Positions 24,091 to 37,881 of a DNA stretch of 64,000 nucleotides are shown here, one piece after another (the first letter of the stretch is position 1; each line of letters begins with the position of its first letter). This stretch comes from Serilophus lunatus. Its lineage: Eukaryota > Chordata > Aves > Passeriformes > Eurylaimidae. The notes under the pieces were generated by a model. That model was not told the origin of the DNA and ran no database searches. It saw only the letters and a program-made list of their open reading frames with translations. Made by a program: the position numbers and the translations under genes. The stretch is from NCBI GenBank assembly GCA_013399895.1, contig VXBA01011248.1, positions 23,917 to 87,916 of the forward strand. Direction: 5' to 3'.

Positions 24091-27000
24091 GAATCTGGAT
24101 ATTGCTCAACTTTACTAAAAATGTCAGGGAGAGAATAGTCAGCTGTAAAAATACAAGATATGCCAGCAATGGTTGTTTTCATGTCAACTGCAACATGACT
24201 TGTAGTGTTCGCAATTTTAGCTTCTAGAAGATGCAGTTTTCATTTGATGGGTTGGCAGTAATGGCTTGAGATATGTAGCAAGAAAAAGGAAAATAATTCA
24301 AGGGCTTTTTTCTCCTCTCCTTTTATGATAAAAGAAGATTTGTGCTTTAATCTGATTTAAGTCTCAAGACTTACCTTTAAGCATATATTATTTCTGTTGA
24401 GAATTTTGTTGAAATACAAAAACTTTTTACATAGGTATAATAATCATAATGGGCTATTGGTGATTGTGTGTTCGCTTTGCATCTAAAATAATGAAATAAC
24501 AAACATAATTGCTATCATGGTAGTAATAATTTATTGACACCTTTCCTCTCATTCTATTGAGACATCTTTATTTCTAAACACCATAAAGACATAAAAATAT
24601 ACATTGTAACACAATTTAGAATAATTTTTAATTTCAAGTAAACAATACAAAATACATTTACCTTACAGATGACAATATGGTATTTAAATTATAGGCGATA
24701 TACATGGTACAGATACGTGTCAAAATGAGATTCAAAAACAGAACGAGAGCCCACATTAGTAAGAGGTTTAAAAGATAGTAGCATTTTATTGTAAATCAGC
24801 TTTTTAAGAAGCAGTTACTGTACAAAGAGAGGCATAGCATAATATGAATCCAATTCATCTGAATAGCAGTTTAGTAGTTAAGTTCTTATACTCAGAAGTG
24901 ATGTGACAAACCTGAGATTTTTAAAGAGGAAATTAAAATTATTAAGTCCCATGATGAAGCAGGTTTATTTTGTGTAAAGCTGTCAAGGAATATATAAGGG
25001 ATATTCAGTCTATCAGGACTGAAGTGAAAATAAATCGATTGATATTGCATCTGAGATGTGAAGAGTTTTAGTCAAGAATGAGGCTTGAGATTGTGACTCT
25101 CCCACATATTACCTTTACAAAAAGAAAAATCAAAGGCCCAAAAACAAAGACAAAGACTGTTGCTATTTCTTTAATTCACAGCTGTGTCTGCTATTCTAGG
25201 TGCCTAGACCTACATAATTAGGGGAAAATTTGTTTCTGGACAGCTTGACAGGCATCCAATTTCCATTCTGCATCCTAAAGGTTCTTTCTTTGAATGGAAG
25301 GTCATAGCTTCCAGTGGTGCAAAGATTTAAAGAGAAGACAGAATTCACCAATGAAAAGTCTTTTAGCTTATATTAGCTGTCATAAGGAAAAGGCTGATCA
25401 AGTCGATCTTTCCTGTAAGCAATAAAAAGTGGAAATGCCAAAACAAGGCTGTCAAGGCAACACAGATCTGCCTCGTCACTGTAAAAAAAAATGATGTTAA
25501 GAAAGATGATGCACTCAAACTGCCAGATATTCAAAAGTATTTTAAACTCTAAATTCCCACTGTTTTAATAGGAGTCACTTATGAATGTCCACCCATCTTT
25601 AGGACAATAGTGAAAAGGGAATTTTGGAAGTAAAAGATGCTGAACTTCTACTTTCAAGAATTATTTAATCACAGAAGCCTGACCTTGTATTTAAGTGTTT
25701 ATAATCACTGTACATTGTGTAGTTTCCTATTTGTCTCTCATATAAAAATATTTTAATTCATCTGAACATACAGTGTATGTTGCTTTTGTTCTGTAGCGTT
25801 ATTTTAGAACTTTTGCCATATGACAATTTCTGGTTCTTTGAATATGATACTCCACTTGAATTTTACTCAAAGTTTATAAACTGAGCTGGTTAATGTATTC
25901 TTCCAGCTCAAAGATTTACTATTTCATTGCAGTGCCTGTATCTGATCCGAGGAAATATATTTCTGTATATTTTGAAAGAATCTGCTTAGGTTTTCCCAAC
26001 ATTTATTTTCATATGGTTCTTCAGTAAAGGTTTGGATTAATTTTGCTCTTTTATTGTACATTCTCATATCTCTATTTGAGTAGCATGTCTTGGGGTATAA
26101 CCTGGATAATTTCTATTACTTCCTTTCATAAAAACCCATGATGAGCTGCACTGAGGAAAATAATTGTAAAGGCACTTGTGCTATCCCAGTGCTATATGAG
26201 ACTTGTCACAAACGTCACTTACATACAAAAATACAAAAAAACTGTTGATAATAAACTAGAACTTCCCTAATTTATAGCCGATTAGAGTATATTTCCTACA
26301 TCTCTTACACCTCCTTCTATGACACCAGCATAATGTACATTTGCAGCTAATTGACTCATTTACTTCCAATTTTACCTGCACCTTATTAGGAGCTGAACTA
26401 TCTTTGTGAGAAACACAATTCTTCTACCAAGCAGTTTTTCATCTTCTTCTTCAGCTGTAACAACAAGAGCTAAATAATATTCAACAAATTATCATTTCCT
26501 TATGCTCTGGCTTCAATTGCCCATCATTGTTTTTAATTCAACAATTTAACCTTTGAACATATGTCTTTATTATAGATATAGGTGAAGAGGCTTTAATTGA
26601 AATATTCCATACAACTTGACATCTAATTTTATTTCTTGCTCCTATAATTATCTTTTTAACTTTCTTCTGCTTATTTGTATAAACTCTCTTCAGTCTGTCT
26701 TTCTATTAGACTGTTTATATTTTTTCAAAAGCCTTTCAATTAGTTGCTCATTCTACTCTTTACATACTACATAACTACATTTGACCTCTGTAACCCTTCT
26801 CCCTGTTTAGATTCAGCTGAGATGAATTTCAGTTGTAGGGTCTGCAGCCATTTCTTAAATTGTTTCCCACTGCTCATCAGCAGTGCTCATCTCTGCACTG
26901 GAGAATGACCAAACAAAATCTCTTTGGAAATGTCACTCTATCAGACTTTCTAACAGCAAAAAGAAAGTCCCAATCCAGAGACATCTGAAACATGTCGGTT

Positions 27001-28744
27001 TATTTCAGTACAAGTGTGAGGATCCAAACCTAGAGATATCTATTCCCAACAATGAAATGATTACCATTTTCAAGCTGCATGTAGTGCACAGAATTTATAA
27101 AATACGAAACAAAATTAGGCAGAATTCATGCCAAGTCTAAAACATTCAGCAAGCCATGATTAGCCCTATGCTACAACTAGCAGTTTCTTCTCTCCCACCT
27201 TGTCTGCTGGACATTATACCCTTACTATCTCTGTGACAATTCTTCTTGCTCTCACATTCCTAATGACAACAAAGGCACTTCCCACTCTCTAATCTAAACT
27301 GGAGATTGACAGCGGTTTACATAATTTCCTTGTAGAGCAGTTTTCTGAGTCACTTTCTCTTCAGGTGGCAAAGCAAAACTTCTGGACTTTATTGTTGTCC
27401 ATGTTGCAAGTGCTTCAGAGAGTATTACTTGAAAGCCATTATCTGTACCGGCCATATCTGGTAAAGATATTAAAGGCATTATTTGGAAATCAAGATGTTT
27501 TCCAGGAAACTTCAGCCTGTGACAGGCAGCTAGAATCATCTCCAGGAGAATATTAATCCACCCAACATGAATAATTGCCAAGACTTCCCAGTCTATACAA
27601 AATTTTTATATTAATTTACAAATGTTGTATGAAATTTTCTGTGAATTACTTTCCCTGACATTATGGCAAAATGGCTTCTTTCCACGCACACAGGTCAGTA
27701 AATTCAGTAGTATCCAGTCTTGCACTACAACTTCATACTATCTTCGCTGGGAATACATATCTCTTTTCCAAAGAATAACCATGCAATTAAAACACTTCCA
27801 CTATCACATATTCTGTCCTTATTACAGCCCCCTCTTTTCCATATACAATCATCTTCAATGATGTTACTTAAAAGCAGATAATTTACATGAAATTGGGAAA
27901 TGGTAGAAAATTTTAAAATACTGATTTGTGTATATGAGGAGTTTCATATGAGTAATAATTCTGTTGCCTTGAGATATCTTCCTAATTACAGTATGACCAC
28001 CAAGTTGAGTTTTTTTATCTTCATATGAACTGTCTCTACTTAAAAATAAGGGAGCTACCATATTCCAACAAGTAAATGTCAACTGATGAAACACAAAAGA
28101 TGAAGAATGAGTTACTAAAATGAGGTATCATGTCAGAAGTGTATACTATCCTTTTATGCAGAAATTTTATCTTTTCTGAAACCTTCTATAAAATAAAGAT
28201 GACTTTTGACATGTATGTAGGCAATGGTACACAACTGCAACCTACATAGGGCAGACTTAAATGAAACCTTAGGGTTTTACAATATTTCCAGATTTCCACA
28301 TGTACAATCAATTGTTAAGGTTCAAAAAACCCTTTTCTTCACTTATGTAAAGTTAAATATAAAAGTTTTGCAAAGACAGCAACATTATTTATTTTTATTT
28401 TTATTTTTTTTTGGTTGGATGCACTGAGTGTTCATCAAAACAGATTTGCAAATACATTAAAAGAGAAATCCTTTAGAACTGCATTAGAAACCCTTCCAAG
28501 TTTTTAGAGATTTCTACAGCAATGAACACAATTTTAAGCTCTTCTAGTATTCTTAATATATGACAGGACGGTGTAGTTGAGACAGAAACTATGGAATTCT
28601 TTTGTATTCAGTATATGATGATCAAGAGAAGGCTTTCAAGCTCACTGGCAAGGGAGTATAGCACTCATTCATGACTACTATGTGTAACAGGAAAAAAAAT
28701 ATTTTTCATGACGAAGAACAGTGAGTTTTATCATGAAGACTATG
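24091..28744. other. AT-rich non-coding stretch
   Basis: Nothing can be named with confidence. A 95-codon minus-strand frame at 27294-27581 stands out slightly by its balanced composition but has no family resemblance. Confidence 0.45.
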
Positions 28745-29740
28745 TGAACAGCTGTGCAAGATCAGACCAAAAGCCTGTCTGGTCTCATATCCTGTCTCTG
28801 ACAGTAGGAAAAAGCAGATGCCTGGAGAAAAGTGGAGAAAGATGAAAAGTATATTGTGAAACTCCCCTGAATACTCACATCCAACCCAACTGTTGCATAC
28901 TTAGGAAATGTCTGGAGCTAGAGATGTTATCTCCATTCCTTATAGACTCCAGTGACATCTTTCTTATTTTGTTCCAATGCTTTTTTGAATCCAAGTAGTT
29001 GTGTTCCACTGCCTTTCACACTGGGTATTACTACTGCTGCTGTGTGGAAATTTGAGCTTATCATCTGCTGGTTTGTGTGACTGCAGATAATTCTAGGACT
29101 GAAGGGGATGTAGTCTCTTTACCGTACCAATTCTGAACTTAGAGATGCCATCATACTTCACTTCTTTCTGTCTAGCTCAAACCGTGCTAGCTATTTAGAA
29201 AACTTGAAAACTGTTCCAAACTTTTGAGTAGACCACACTATCATTTCAGATGTTTTTTACATATTCTTGACTTGTCATTTTATATCCTTTAGAATAAGAG
29301 GTCAGACATATGTAACATTCAAATATAGGTGTGCTGAAGATCTAAATAGTGGAATAATTGTATTTTCTGTCTTGTCTTCTATTCTTTACCTATAAATTCC
29401 TTACATTTGGGTTTGGTTTTTTTTCCTTTTACTGAACACTGAAGAGACAATTTTGTTATACTATTTATTGTCATTGATGATCTCATTCCTGAGTGCTATT
29501 TTCGATCCCATCATTATAGCACCCATCATAGAATTAGAGGTTTTTTTCCATAAGCACATCACTTCATATTTCTCTGCATTAAATTCCATCTTGCATTTTA
29601 TCATCCAGTATCTCAGGGCTATGTAGTCTCTCTGCAACTTTCTTCAGCCAACTCTTCTTTTTATGATCCCAAATAAATATGATCAGCAATCTTTGTCTTA
29701 TAGTTTACTCAGAACTTCACTGGTAACTTCTCTATGAAAA
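28745..29740 (-). mobile_element. ancient CR1 LINE, 3' part
   Basis: On the plus strand the block begins with GTGCAAGATCAGACCAAAAG, TCATATCCTGTCTCTGACAG and GATGCCTGG, then TTTTTTGAATCCAAGTAGTT, and later CACATCACTTCATATTTCTC and GCATTAAATTCCATCTTGCA. These follow in the order of the reverse complement of an old amniote CR1 3' region also common in turtles and crocodilians. The element therefore reads on the minus strand with its 3' end near 28745. It is heavily mutated and no RT frame survives. The right border is uncertain and it may extend past 30 kb. Confidence 0.65.
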
Positions 29741-29782
29741 AAAACCAAAAAAACAAAAAAAAAAACTTTTTTTTTTTTTTTT
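29736..29782. repeat. poly-A / poly-T inverted homopolymers
   Basis: A run of about 30 bases that is nearly all A, with a few C interruptions, is followed after one C by 16 T. The two can pair, giving a simple hairpin or a replication-slippage hotspot. Confidence 0.8.
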
Positions 29783-32279
29783 ACTGCCTCCTTTTTTATA
29801 GTTTTCTAGTTTTCCAGGTTGGATCCTTTTCCTATACCATGGTTACAAAATTTCCCTTGAGTCTCTGCAGAGGCAGACTTTGTCATTTTCTATCAGTTCC
29901 ATTCCCAATATAGATTATTGATATGTGAATTTCCACAGTAAGTCTCCTTCTAGACCTCTGACATAAAGGCAATTTTAAATGCGAAGTTACATACTTCAGT
30001 CTGTAGTTCAGACATTTATTCCTTGAATTTCATCAGAGCTCTTGGAAGTCTGAGTTTGGCCTTGATGATATAAAATTGCTCATTTTTCAAGTTGTCCTAT
30101 GAACTGTACTCCTGATATTTAAATGTGATATTTGTATTCTCTTTTGTGTTCTCTGAAAAACAGTTCTGGCTTAAAAAAAAACAAAACTCAAACCCCCCCC
30201 CCCAACCCAAAACAACCAAAAAACTTCAAACACCTAACTGATGCAGGAAGATTCAAAATAGTAATTTAGTTCTTTTGCTATATTGTAATCTATGTTGTCA
30301 TCTCATCCAAGCAATCGTTTTTACCTGATAAGATTTTAGCCTTTTGTTTTTGTCTGGCCTTACTTTATTTTTCCATTTAAGCTGACAAATTTCATGTTTT
30401 TCTGCTTTCTTTGTTCAGATTGAACTTCAGGTTTTTGAAGGATTTCTATATAGTTTTAATAAATTCTTACTCTGTTATTTGCCCATTCTAACTTTCTTTT
30501 GTTCTTTCTCAAATCATTGAAAATATATGCATTTGTGTTGCGCCTCCAACGTGAGACTCCAATTTCCAGCCAATATTCTACTTTTTCAGATGCTCCTTTT
30601 AATTTCTTTTTAAGTAGCTTTTTCTCTTTCATGTTGATAATTTTTTTTTAAATATTGCAAATATAGTAGAGGTTCTTTAAGCTTGCTATTCACACAGAAC
30701 TGTTGAGATGAACTATATTCTATCTACTATGGTAAAGTGGCTCTTTGATAAGAGTGTTATGACACTTTCCTATGGACTGACTCAGGACCAGGAGAATTAT
30801 TTCTCCTTGGAGGTTTCTTCTATGGCTTGGCCCAGGAATCATTAGTTGTCCAGGAATTATTGACTGTTTCCAAAAAGATGGTTTGTTACCACTTACCTTC
30901 AAGCTTTCCATGTCCTAAAGAAACTTTCTTCCAGCATTTTCCTCTATTCTCAACTTCTATTTTACTGTCCCACTGATTTATTTTAATTGCATTTTATGAT
31001 GCATGTATTCCTCAAATTGTACAGATGCCTGTCAACTAGAATCATACCTATAAGAGAACTTTGTACAGAATCATATATATGATTCATATAATGTCCCATT
31101 TGGAAGTTACAATGGCAGGCAAGATAGGAAAGCTTCTTTGCCCACAACAGTGGTCTACTCATGTAGTTTTGGTGTAAGAAATGTAACAGAGAATCCAACT
31201 CAGTGGGAAAGACTACATAATAAAATGATTTTAAAGTGAAAACAGACTCGTATAACAAGGAAGTTATTAATATTAACTGGGACATGTGCTTAATTTCACT
31301 GCAATATAAACACACTTTTGATGTTCATTTTCAAAGTATGCATTTGTATATAATTATGCTTAATGCATATCATACTCTGCAGTCTTATGATTTTGCAGTC
31401 AGACTGATGGAAGTATTTGTTTTTTTCATCTTTTTTATTTGCATTGCAAAATATTTCTTTGTCTGTATTGTTCTTACCTGCTGGAAACAACTTTCTATTT
31501 CATGAATCATGTCGATACGTATTTCCAAGAGTCATGATATACCATATTTGGAATATTTGTAAATATTTCCCACTTTCAAGTAAGTGAGGCACTTCAGCAA
31601 TACACTAATGTTGGTGCAGTTTAGTCTAATATATATATATGATTTAGCAACATGAAAGAAAAAATCCCACTTATTATAATGTAGATTTAAAAGAGAATTC
31701 TACTACAGCCTTATCAGTAGTACTTTTAGACATATTTAATTTTCTATTTCAGTGATTGTTGTCACAACAACTATTGTTTTCAGTAAGCTTCATATTCACC
31801 CAGAAAGAATAATACCATTTTAATCTTGTAATGATATGTCTTCTCTAACTGAATTAATAAGGAAACCGACTAAAAGATAATTTGGAATGTCTTTGAAATG
31901 TGTGCTAATAAAAAGGCTATGAGCAATCCAACTACATGTTGTTCTTAGTAATATTATGCTAATAACAGCAAATAATAATCTTTTATTTTTGTCCTTCATT
32001 TTCTTAACAAAGACAAATATTGGTAGATTTGTATGAAACAATGCCATTGATTTCCTTCTGAAGTTTATGGGCATACCCCCGCTAAATGTAACAGTGCCAG
32101 TCCTGTTTCTGTCAAGGTTCTTTCAATATCTTTCCTAAACTGAAGTGTGCTTACACACTATAGAAAAATGTTAAAAATATAAATAAATGTTTACATTTAT
32201 TTAAATGATTTGCTTTTATAATAATATCGCTACAAAATAAATGCCTTAACGGTCATTTGTAAGTGTTGCAAGTGTTTCC
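29783..32279. other. AT-rich non-coding stretch
   Basis: This contains a C-run (near 30194-30203) inside A-rich sequence and a short (TA)n near 31630-31641. Parts may be further decayed CR1, but I cannot show it. No gene is seen. Confidence 0.45.
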
Positions 32280-33260
32280 TAGCTGCAGGAGTAGCTGAAA
32301 TCAAAGGCTGCTAGAAGCTTCTCCTATATCCAGTGAGGCCAACGACAGCTGGCTCCAAGGCGAACCTGCAGCTGTCCAAGGACGAGCCCATCAGCAACAG
32401 CCACAGAAAACAGAAGAAGGATGGGGCGGGGAAAAAGCAACTCCAGATGGAGAGTGGAGTGTGACTATGTGAAAAAAATAGCTCTGCAGACACCAAAGTC
32501 AGTGATGGAGAAGGTGAAGGTGCTCTGTGTGCTGAAGCAGAGATTTCCCTGTAGCCCATAGTGTAGATGACGGTGAGACAGCTGTCCCCCTGCATCCTAT
32601 GGAGGTCCCTGGTGCAGCAGAGATACATCTGCAGCTCATGGAGAGGACCACCAGAGCAAGTGGATCCCTGAAAGAGGCTGTGACCCCATGAGAAGTCCAC
32701 ACTCTGGCCTTATGGAGAGAGGAGCCCATGCTGGATTAGGTTTACTGGTAGGGCTTTGTCCCCATGCCAGAACAGTCTGCTCCTGAAGGAATGCACCTCA
32801 TGGAATCAATCCACATCTGTTCATGAAGGTCTGTCTCCCATGGGAGGGACCCGATGCTGTAGCACAGGAAGAGTGTAAGGAGTCCTTCCCCTGAGGAAGA
32901 AGGAGTGGTAGAGTGTAGGCCACATTCCCCATCCCTCTACACAGCTGCAGGGGAGAATGTAGAGACAATCAGGAGTGAAGTTAAACCCAGGAAGAAGGAA
33001 GGGATGGGAAGAAGTTATTTTTAAGATCTTTTTTTAATTATTTTTTTCAGTATCCTACTTGTATTTGATTGGTAGCAAATTAAATTTTCCCTAGGTTGAG
33101 TCTGTTTTGCTTGTGATGGTAATCAAAGTGTGATCTCTCCCTGTCTTCATTTAGACTCACAAGCCTTTCTTTAAATTTTCTCTCTCCTGCCCAGCTAAGG
33201 AGAGAATAACAGAATGGCTTTGATGGGCATCTGGCATCCAGACAGGATCAAGCCAGCACA
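32280..33260 (+). mobile_element. ERVL-like LTR, probably solo
   Basis: This matches, in order, a long LTR I know from songbird genomes. The path is CAGCTGGCTCCAAGGCGAAC, GACGAGCCCATCAGCAACAG, a run of loosely repeated units (AGCAGAGAT, CTGCAG, CCCATGG, GGGACCC), GAGGAGTCC-like spacing, GGGAAGAAGTTATTTTTAAG, TTTGATTGGTAGCAAATTAA, GTTGAGTCTGTTTTGCTTGT and a terminal part ending CCAGCACA at 33260. The usual AATAAA-type signal is altered to AGCAAA (near 33073). No primer-binding site follows and no coding region adjoins, so it is read as a solo or cut LTR. Open frames inside it are not genes. The left border is approximate. Confidence 0.75.
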
Positions 33261-36217
33261 GATCCACAATTGGTACGGTTATAAGTAGACCACTATTTCT
33301 ATGTTGAGATGAGAACAGTCGATAGTAGCGTAAATACTACTGGTGTGCTCTTCTTCTGGCTCAAAAATATCTTTTGAATCTGTGAGACTGGACCTTTGTT
33401 TCACAAAAAGAAAATTAAATTGTGGATCTCCTGAATGGTGAAATCTCTCTTTCTTCATGGGGCATGGATATGTTTTTATGGATCAGGTAATTTTTTCATG
33501 AGTTCTGCACAACAAAGGGACATGTGTTCTGACTTATATATGAACATTTATATTCCTCAAACCTTTCTGTCTTTTTCACTAGTATTTTATATGAATATAT
33601 ATACTTGACATATTTTGGAAGATGGAGCTAATATCACAGTAGGCTTCAGTATTCATTAGTACATATTTGGCTGGAAACCATATGGTACTAGCTCAAGAGG
33701 ACTTCCACTAAAAGTGCTTCTCAGGATTCTTCTGCTTACCCTGTAGATGAGCTAGGTCCTGATAAAATCTTTGTGTTCCCCATTTGCAAAGGTGACTAGG
33801 GTAAATAAGACCATGAAGAACCTTTTTGTTTAGACACAGGAAGTAACATAGAAAGCAGGAACAGATCTCTGATAGAAACAATATAGAATTAACATGGTAT
33901 AGTATTCTTATCACTGATGCTACTGCTGCCAGCCACAGAACAAGATATTGTACGTCACGAAAGAAGGTTACCGAGTTTGACCATTAAATTGTAGTGTGAA
34001 AAGAAATTGTAATTGCAGCTGTAAACATTCTGATGAAAAAACTTTACCAAGTTTCACTTTTCTTCACAAATTAGATGTTTTCTTGTTGTAAAGTCAAGGA
34101 GCCACAAAGCAGTTATTATAGTAGAACATTACCTAAAGGATAACACCACCCTATTTTCTTGACTTTGTGTATGTTTTGATGAAATGCACCAAGCTGCTCA
34201 GTGCACATCCAGTACTTAAAAGTTGGGTTTTTTTCCCCCACTTCCTGCACTCCAGAGCTGTCTTATTGTTTTGTTTGCTTCCAAATGCCACTCTTAGCAC
34301 AAAGTGAAAATTTGATCAAAAAAAGGGGATTTATATCTCTGTGTTGGCATTGTGCTGCCAGACTTACATAACTTGGCATTATGTAATATTGTGTTACTTA
34401 ATCTTCTGACAAAATAAAATCTCTTTACACTAGGTAATGTCTCTTAGAAGTATAAGTAGTCTCCACTTGCAGACAGGGTTCCCATGTTCATTACTGGAGT
34501 AGTCCAGTCAGATGTTGTGTACTCATTGTGTATAGAAATGTGAAAAACGTCAGAAAGCCATGGTGGTACAGCATTCCACCATTGTTTTGCATATTTCAAA
34601 AATGTTTCCTCTAACTGGGACTTGATAGTTTCATTTGCTGCAAAGAGTCCTAAACCAAGTAATCTTTATTTTTTATTCTCTTCTCTGAAATAATTCTTTT
34701 TATGTATCCAGAATTTTTCATACTGGATAAGTTTAAAAGTTTAAATTTGTAAGTTTAAAAATATGCTGATTTGTCAACAGGATGCACTCCTGTATGAAGA
34801 GATTTTTGTATAATTAACTTCAAGGACATTGTCAGCATTGCAATGAAGAACATTCTCTTGTAATGCATAAGAGAAGTTAAGAAAAATTAGATACAGAATT
34901 GCAGCTCCAGACTACACCACTTCATATTTTTATTTTATTTTTAAGATGGTTCACAAATGATAAATGTAAATTAAGTGTCAGTTTTCTATGTTTCTTTCAC
35001 ATAGGTAGGCTGCAGATGTCCTTCTAAAAGTCTGTCTTTCTATGTGATATATCATATTTTAATTACTTTCCATTCTTCTTTCATTTGATTCGCATGTGAA
35101 AAAATTCTTGGCTAATCCTAGGTGAGACCTATAAATAACCTTTTATGTAGAAAATATTTTATCTTTTCAATAGCTTCATTTTATTCTTAGAATTACATTC
35201 AAGTTTTTATCTAAACAAGTAAGCTGTATGATAAAGAGCTGCTCTTATAGGTCGAAGAAAAGTCTTTCCCCTCTTCTTCACCTGTGGAAAATTTGAGTCT
35301 TTCTGTTCTCTTTAGGAATAAATCACAAAATATTATGACCTTATGTGCAGAAGTGCTTGAAGAACTTATTTTGACATACAGAAGGACTCATGAGTCTTTC
35401 TTAAAAATGCTTTCACTATGCACATACTTAAAATAATACTCTATGATTTTGCTAGCTACGAGTTGGGGTTTTTTTCCAGTTTTCTTCATGAACTTTTATG
35501 CCTGTTGAATTTAAAAAGAAGGGAAGAAGAAATCTGCAGGAGTGTCAGCAGCCAAAGGTAGCATGGCCAACATTTTCAGATATTTTCCTTGATGAAATGA
35601 AATATCATTGTTGTTTCATTTATCTGTATCAGAGGAATAATGACAGAAATGATTGTGAGACGTTTTGTCTTATTGAGTTCTTATAGAAAAGGGTAAAACC
35701 TGGTGCTTGTCCCAAAAACTTGACCAAATCTTCAAGTACATTGACATTGTAAAACTTGTTTATTATTTTGTGATTCAGTTTCCACAGTCATAAATGTGGA
35801 TAATATACTACAAAAGCACCATGAGATATAGTGATGCAAAGTACTAAATAAAAACTAAATATTCATCTTCAAGTTATGTGACCAATTCGCAGTAGATGGC
35901 TTTATTTTTCCATTGTTTTTGGATACACTGCACCCATCTGTATACACAAGATACATTTAAATATGTTTAGTAAGATGCTTTGGAGTTTCCAAAGACATTG
36001 AATCAGCAGTCCAGGAATCAAACAAACAAGTACATATTTTATCAGTCTCCTGGCAAGTCTCTTCTGCACACTTGTTCATCTTCTTGGGCCAAATAAAACT
36101 ACATGGACACAGAAATTAAAGAATGGCTTGGTTTTAATGAAAGAAGCTAAAGACCAGTTATAAAATGAACTTTATTTCCATTTCTGTTTTGAGGCTATGC
36201 ATGTATTAGTCACAGAA
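33261..36217. other. AT-rich non-coding stretch
   Basis: No gene, RNA or named repeat is recognised between the ERVL-like LTR and the CR1 tail. Confidence 0.45.
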
Positions 36218-36440
36218 AATTCGTCACAGAAATTCTTCACAGAAATTCTTCACAGAAAGAGTGATTGGGCACTGGAATGGGCTGCCCAGGGAAATGGTGG
36301 AGACACTGTCCCTGGAAGTGCTTAAAAAAAGACTGGATATGGCCCTTAGTCATGGTCTAGTTGACGAGATGGTGTTAGGTAATAGATTGGACTTGGTGAT
36401 ATCAGAGGTCTTTTCCAACCTAGTTAATTCCGTGATTCTG
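36218..36440 (+). mobile_element. CR1 LINE 3' end with triplicated 13-mer
   Basis: From 36257 the sequence reads AGAGTGATTGGGCACTGGAA, GGGCTGCCCAGGG, GGTGGAGACACTGTCCCTGG and ends GGTCTTTTCCAACC then TTCCGTGATTCTG. This is the CR1 C-terminus and 3' tail on the plus strand. At its 5' edge the 13-mer AATTCTTCACAGA occurs three times in tandem (36218-36230 with one change, 36231-36243, 36244-36256). A 71-codon frame here (36261-36476) is CR1-derived. Confidence 0.88.
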
Positions 36441-36945
36441 TTTTATGCACGTAAGTATGGGTCATGCAATAATTAACTATGCCGTTAATAGTTTTATAAT
36501 GGAATATATATGGCATCAGTAAAGCACTTAGAATTTTGCACATGAAATCATAGTCTCTATTTCCATGAAGTTTTAATGACACTTCTGCTGTATCCTGCAG
36601 AGTGTATGACAGGCTTAGGAGTTTTTCCTCTGTACAGGAAAGGCACAAGGGACAGTGAGGTAGGATTCAACCACTTTGTACATGACACAGAACACTAAAA
36701 CAATCGTAACCTTGGGTTATGGGAAGAAACGTTTCTCTGGGATAATTACTGGGCACTAACAAATCAGTTTTTTCTCCTTATAACAGCTAATGGCCTAAAT
36801 AAATAAATACAAGGTGAAGGTGGTAAGAGACTCTGTTTAAAAACTTGTGAGTTTATTCAGGTTTTTTTGGTGATCATATCAAACCAGCTGTGTCTCCAAG
36901 AGATCATATTGCAGAAGGAACTGGAGAGACTCCAGCATACACCAC
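36441..36945. other. non-coding spacer
   Basis: This is AT-rich sequence between the CR1 tail and the next LTR-like element. Nothing is recognised. Confidence 0.45.
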
Positions 36946-37881
36946 TGTCATGGTCATGGTGCTGAGGGGAAAGCAAGAACGCTCTCTGTCTCTGGGAGGG
37001 TTAGGCGGGGCCCCAGGGCCCAGTGTCTGTCAGGAGAAGACAACCCAGGGCCACATAGTCACAATGAGAAGGAGTTTTGGCAGGCTCTTTCTCGGGCAGA
37101 ACCACAGCAGGGCCAGAATGGGGCAGACTGGGTGATGGGCAATGGGAGGGTGCCACGGAATCACAACCATGCCCACAGAAGTGTAGTAGAGGTGTGCCTG
37201 TCCAACAGCCAGGAATATAGGGGAGGGGCTGAGAAACTCTATAAGACAGTCACTGGAGCTCTGGGGCTTCCTTTTTTGCTGGTGGCTGGAAGAGACAGCA
37301 GTCCCTCACTCCCAGTGGCCACGGCCACCATTTTACCGCAATGCATGTGGTCTCCCAGCCCTGCTCTCCTTGCAGTTTGCCTGCTGCCTGGACAGAGAAA
37401 CCAACCAATCTCTACTGCTACTCCTTGTCTCCCAAGAAGAATATTTCCAGCCTGACTTCCACTCTGGTTTGCTGATTTAAAAAACCTTGAACCCCCATTT
37501 GTACTTTCAGAAAACCCCTGGGACCCCTCTGGGCACCTTGTTGTCTAGCAGAGCACATAACCAGCCCTGTACATCACAGCACACCCCTGCTGCACTCTCC
37601 GTGGTACAACACCAGGAACTTGTGTTTTGTTTTGTTTTTTTTTTTCCCTTGCCCTTGCCCCCTTCTTTGGGAAGGACAGTGGGTTTGTGATAGAGGGATT
37701 GTTCATTTTTTTTGTGGGTGGTGGTTTTTTGTTTCTTTTGTTCCCCTTGTTCATTCCAATTCAATTCCATTTTTTTCCCCATTGTTTTGTTATTTTTTTC
37801 ACTAAACTAGGTGTTCATTCTGAATAGTTCCATCGTCATCTTATTAATAACCTTTAGTGGTCGTAACTACCACAACCACAT
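36946..37881 (+). mobile_element. TATA-bearing LTR-like element
   Basis: The block starts TGTCATGG and, 290 bp on, has a TATA box (CTCTATAAGA, 37237-37246) followed by GACAGTCACTGGAGCTCTGG. It then has a leader-like GC-rich stretch and long T- and G-rich runs (37629-37800), and a possible end at ACCACAACCACA near 37870-37881. TG...CA ends, a TATA box and the T-rich U5-like part suggest a plus-strand retroviral LTR. No AATAAA is seen at the proper place, no coding region is attached, and the family is not named. Overlapping frames at 37487-37827 come from low complexity. Confidence 0.5.

Noticed and set aside
27294..27581. A 95-codon minus-strand frame as an exon
   Set aside because: No clear acceptor and donor pair bounding it and no recognisable domain.
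37487..37827. Several short frames on both strands
   Set aside because: T- and G-rich low-complexity sequence of an LTR-like element.
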